Part shown: positions 6,612-6,637 of the stretch, piece after piece
Layout of the letters: each line of letters begins with the position of its first letter
Position numbering within the stretch: the first letter of the stretch is position 1
Made by a program: the position numbers and the translations under genes
DNA from: an uncultured Ignavibacteriota bacterium
Lineage (GTDB): Bacteria; Bacteroidota; Ignavibacteria; UBA10030; UBA8401
DNA length: 6,637 nucleotides
Assembly: GCA_903907305.1 (NCBI GenBank)
Contig: CAIVNT010000319.1
Span: 1-6,637, forward strand
Direction: 5' to 3'
Notes under the pieces: generated by a model
What the model saw: only the letters and a program-made list of their open reading frames with translations
Told to the model about the DNA's origin: nothing
Databases searched by the model: none

Positions 6612-6637
6612 GCGAAATTATGGTGCAGATTGTATTG

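Overview
The window looks like part of a chromosome from the Bacteroidota/Chlorobi/Ignavibacteria side of the FCB group. The main reason is the C-terminal sorting domain of the 801-residue protein, which carries the NYPNPFNPSTT signature of type IX secretion (T9SS) cargo; this form is especially common in Ignavibacteria-like lineages. A Bacteroidota-style -7 box (TACATTTG) in front of the histidine kinase gene agrees with this. The species cannot be named from the sequence. There are no rRNA or tRNA genes, insertion sequences, CRISPR arrays or phage genes.

Layout. One gene on the + strand (29-1249) encodes an m5U RNA methyltransferase of the TrmA/RlmC/RlmD family. Its frame is open to the left window edge, so its true start may lie outside. 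It converges on a block of four minus-strand genes. In transcription order these are a four-helix LytS/YehU-type sensor histidine kinase (6584-5520), its LytTR response regulator (5523-4765, overlapping the kinase by 4 bp as ATGA), then, after a 182-bp gap, a secreted 801-residue beta-helix protein with a T9SS sorting domain (4582-2177), and 16 bp further on a secreted protein with two tandem NTF2-like (DUF4440/SnoaL-type) domains (2160-1333). The gaps are short: 83 bp between the convergent genes, 16 bp in the secreted-protein pair, 182 bp between the two minus-strand pairs, and 53 bp at the right edge. No stretch over 300 bp lacks a gene.

How the genes may work together. The kinase and regulator form a complete two-component system with an intact phospho-acceptor His172, Asp54 and LytTR DNA-binding domain. 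The two exported proteins are probably co-transcribed and act in the periplasm or at the cell surface. It is an inference that the two-component system controls the exported pair; it rests only on same-strand adjacency. The 182-bp gap is the most structured non-coding part. It holds a hairpin followed by a T-run that reads as a terminator on the + strand, an 8-base segment complementary to the Shine-Dalgarno region of the beta-helix gene and overlapping one arm of that hairpin, and two small dyads. This arrangement could form mutually exclusive RNA structures, but transcript start sites are unknown. The rest of the window is ordinary, and I see no clear new multi-gene system.
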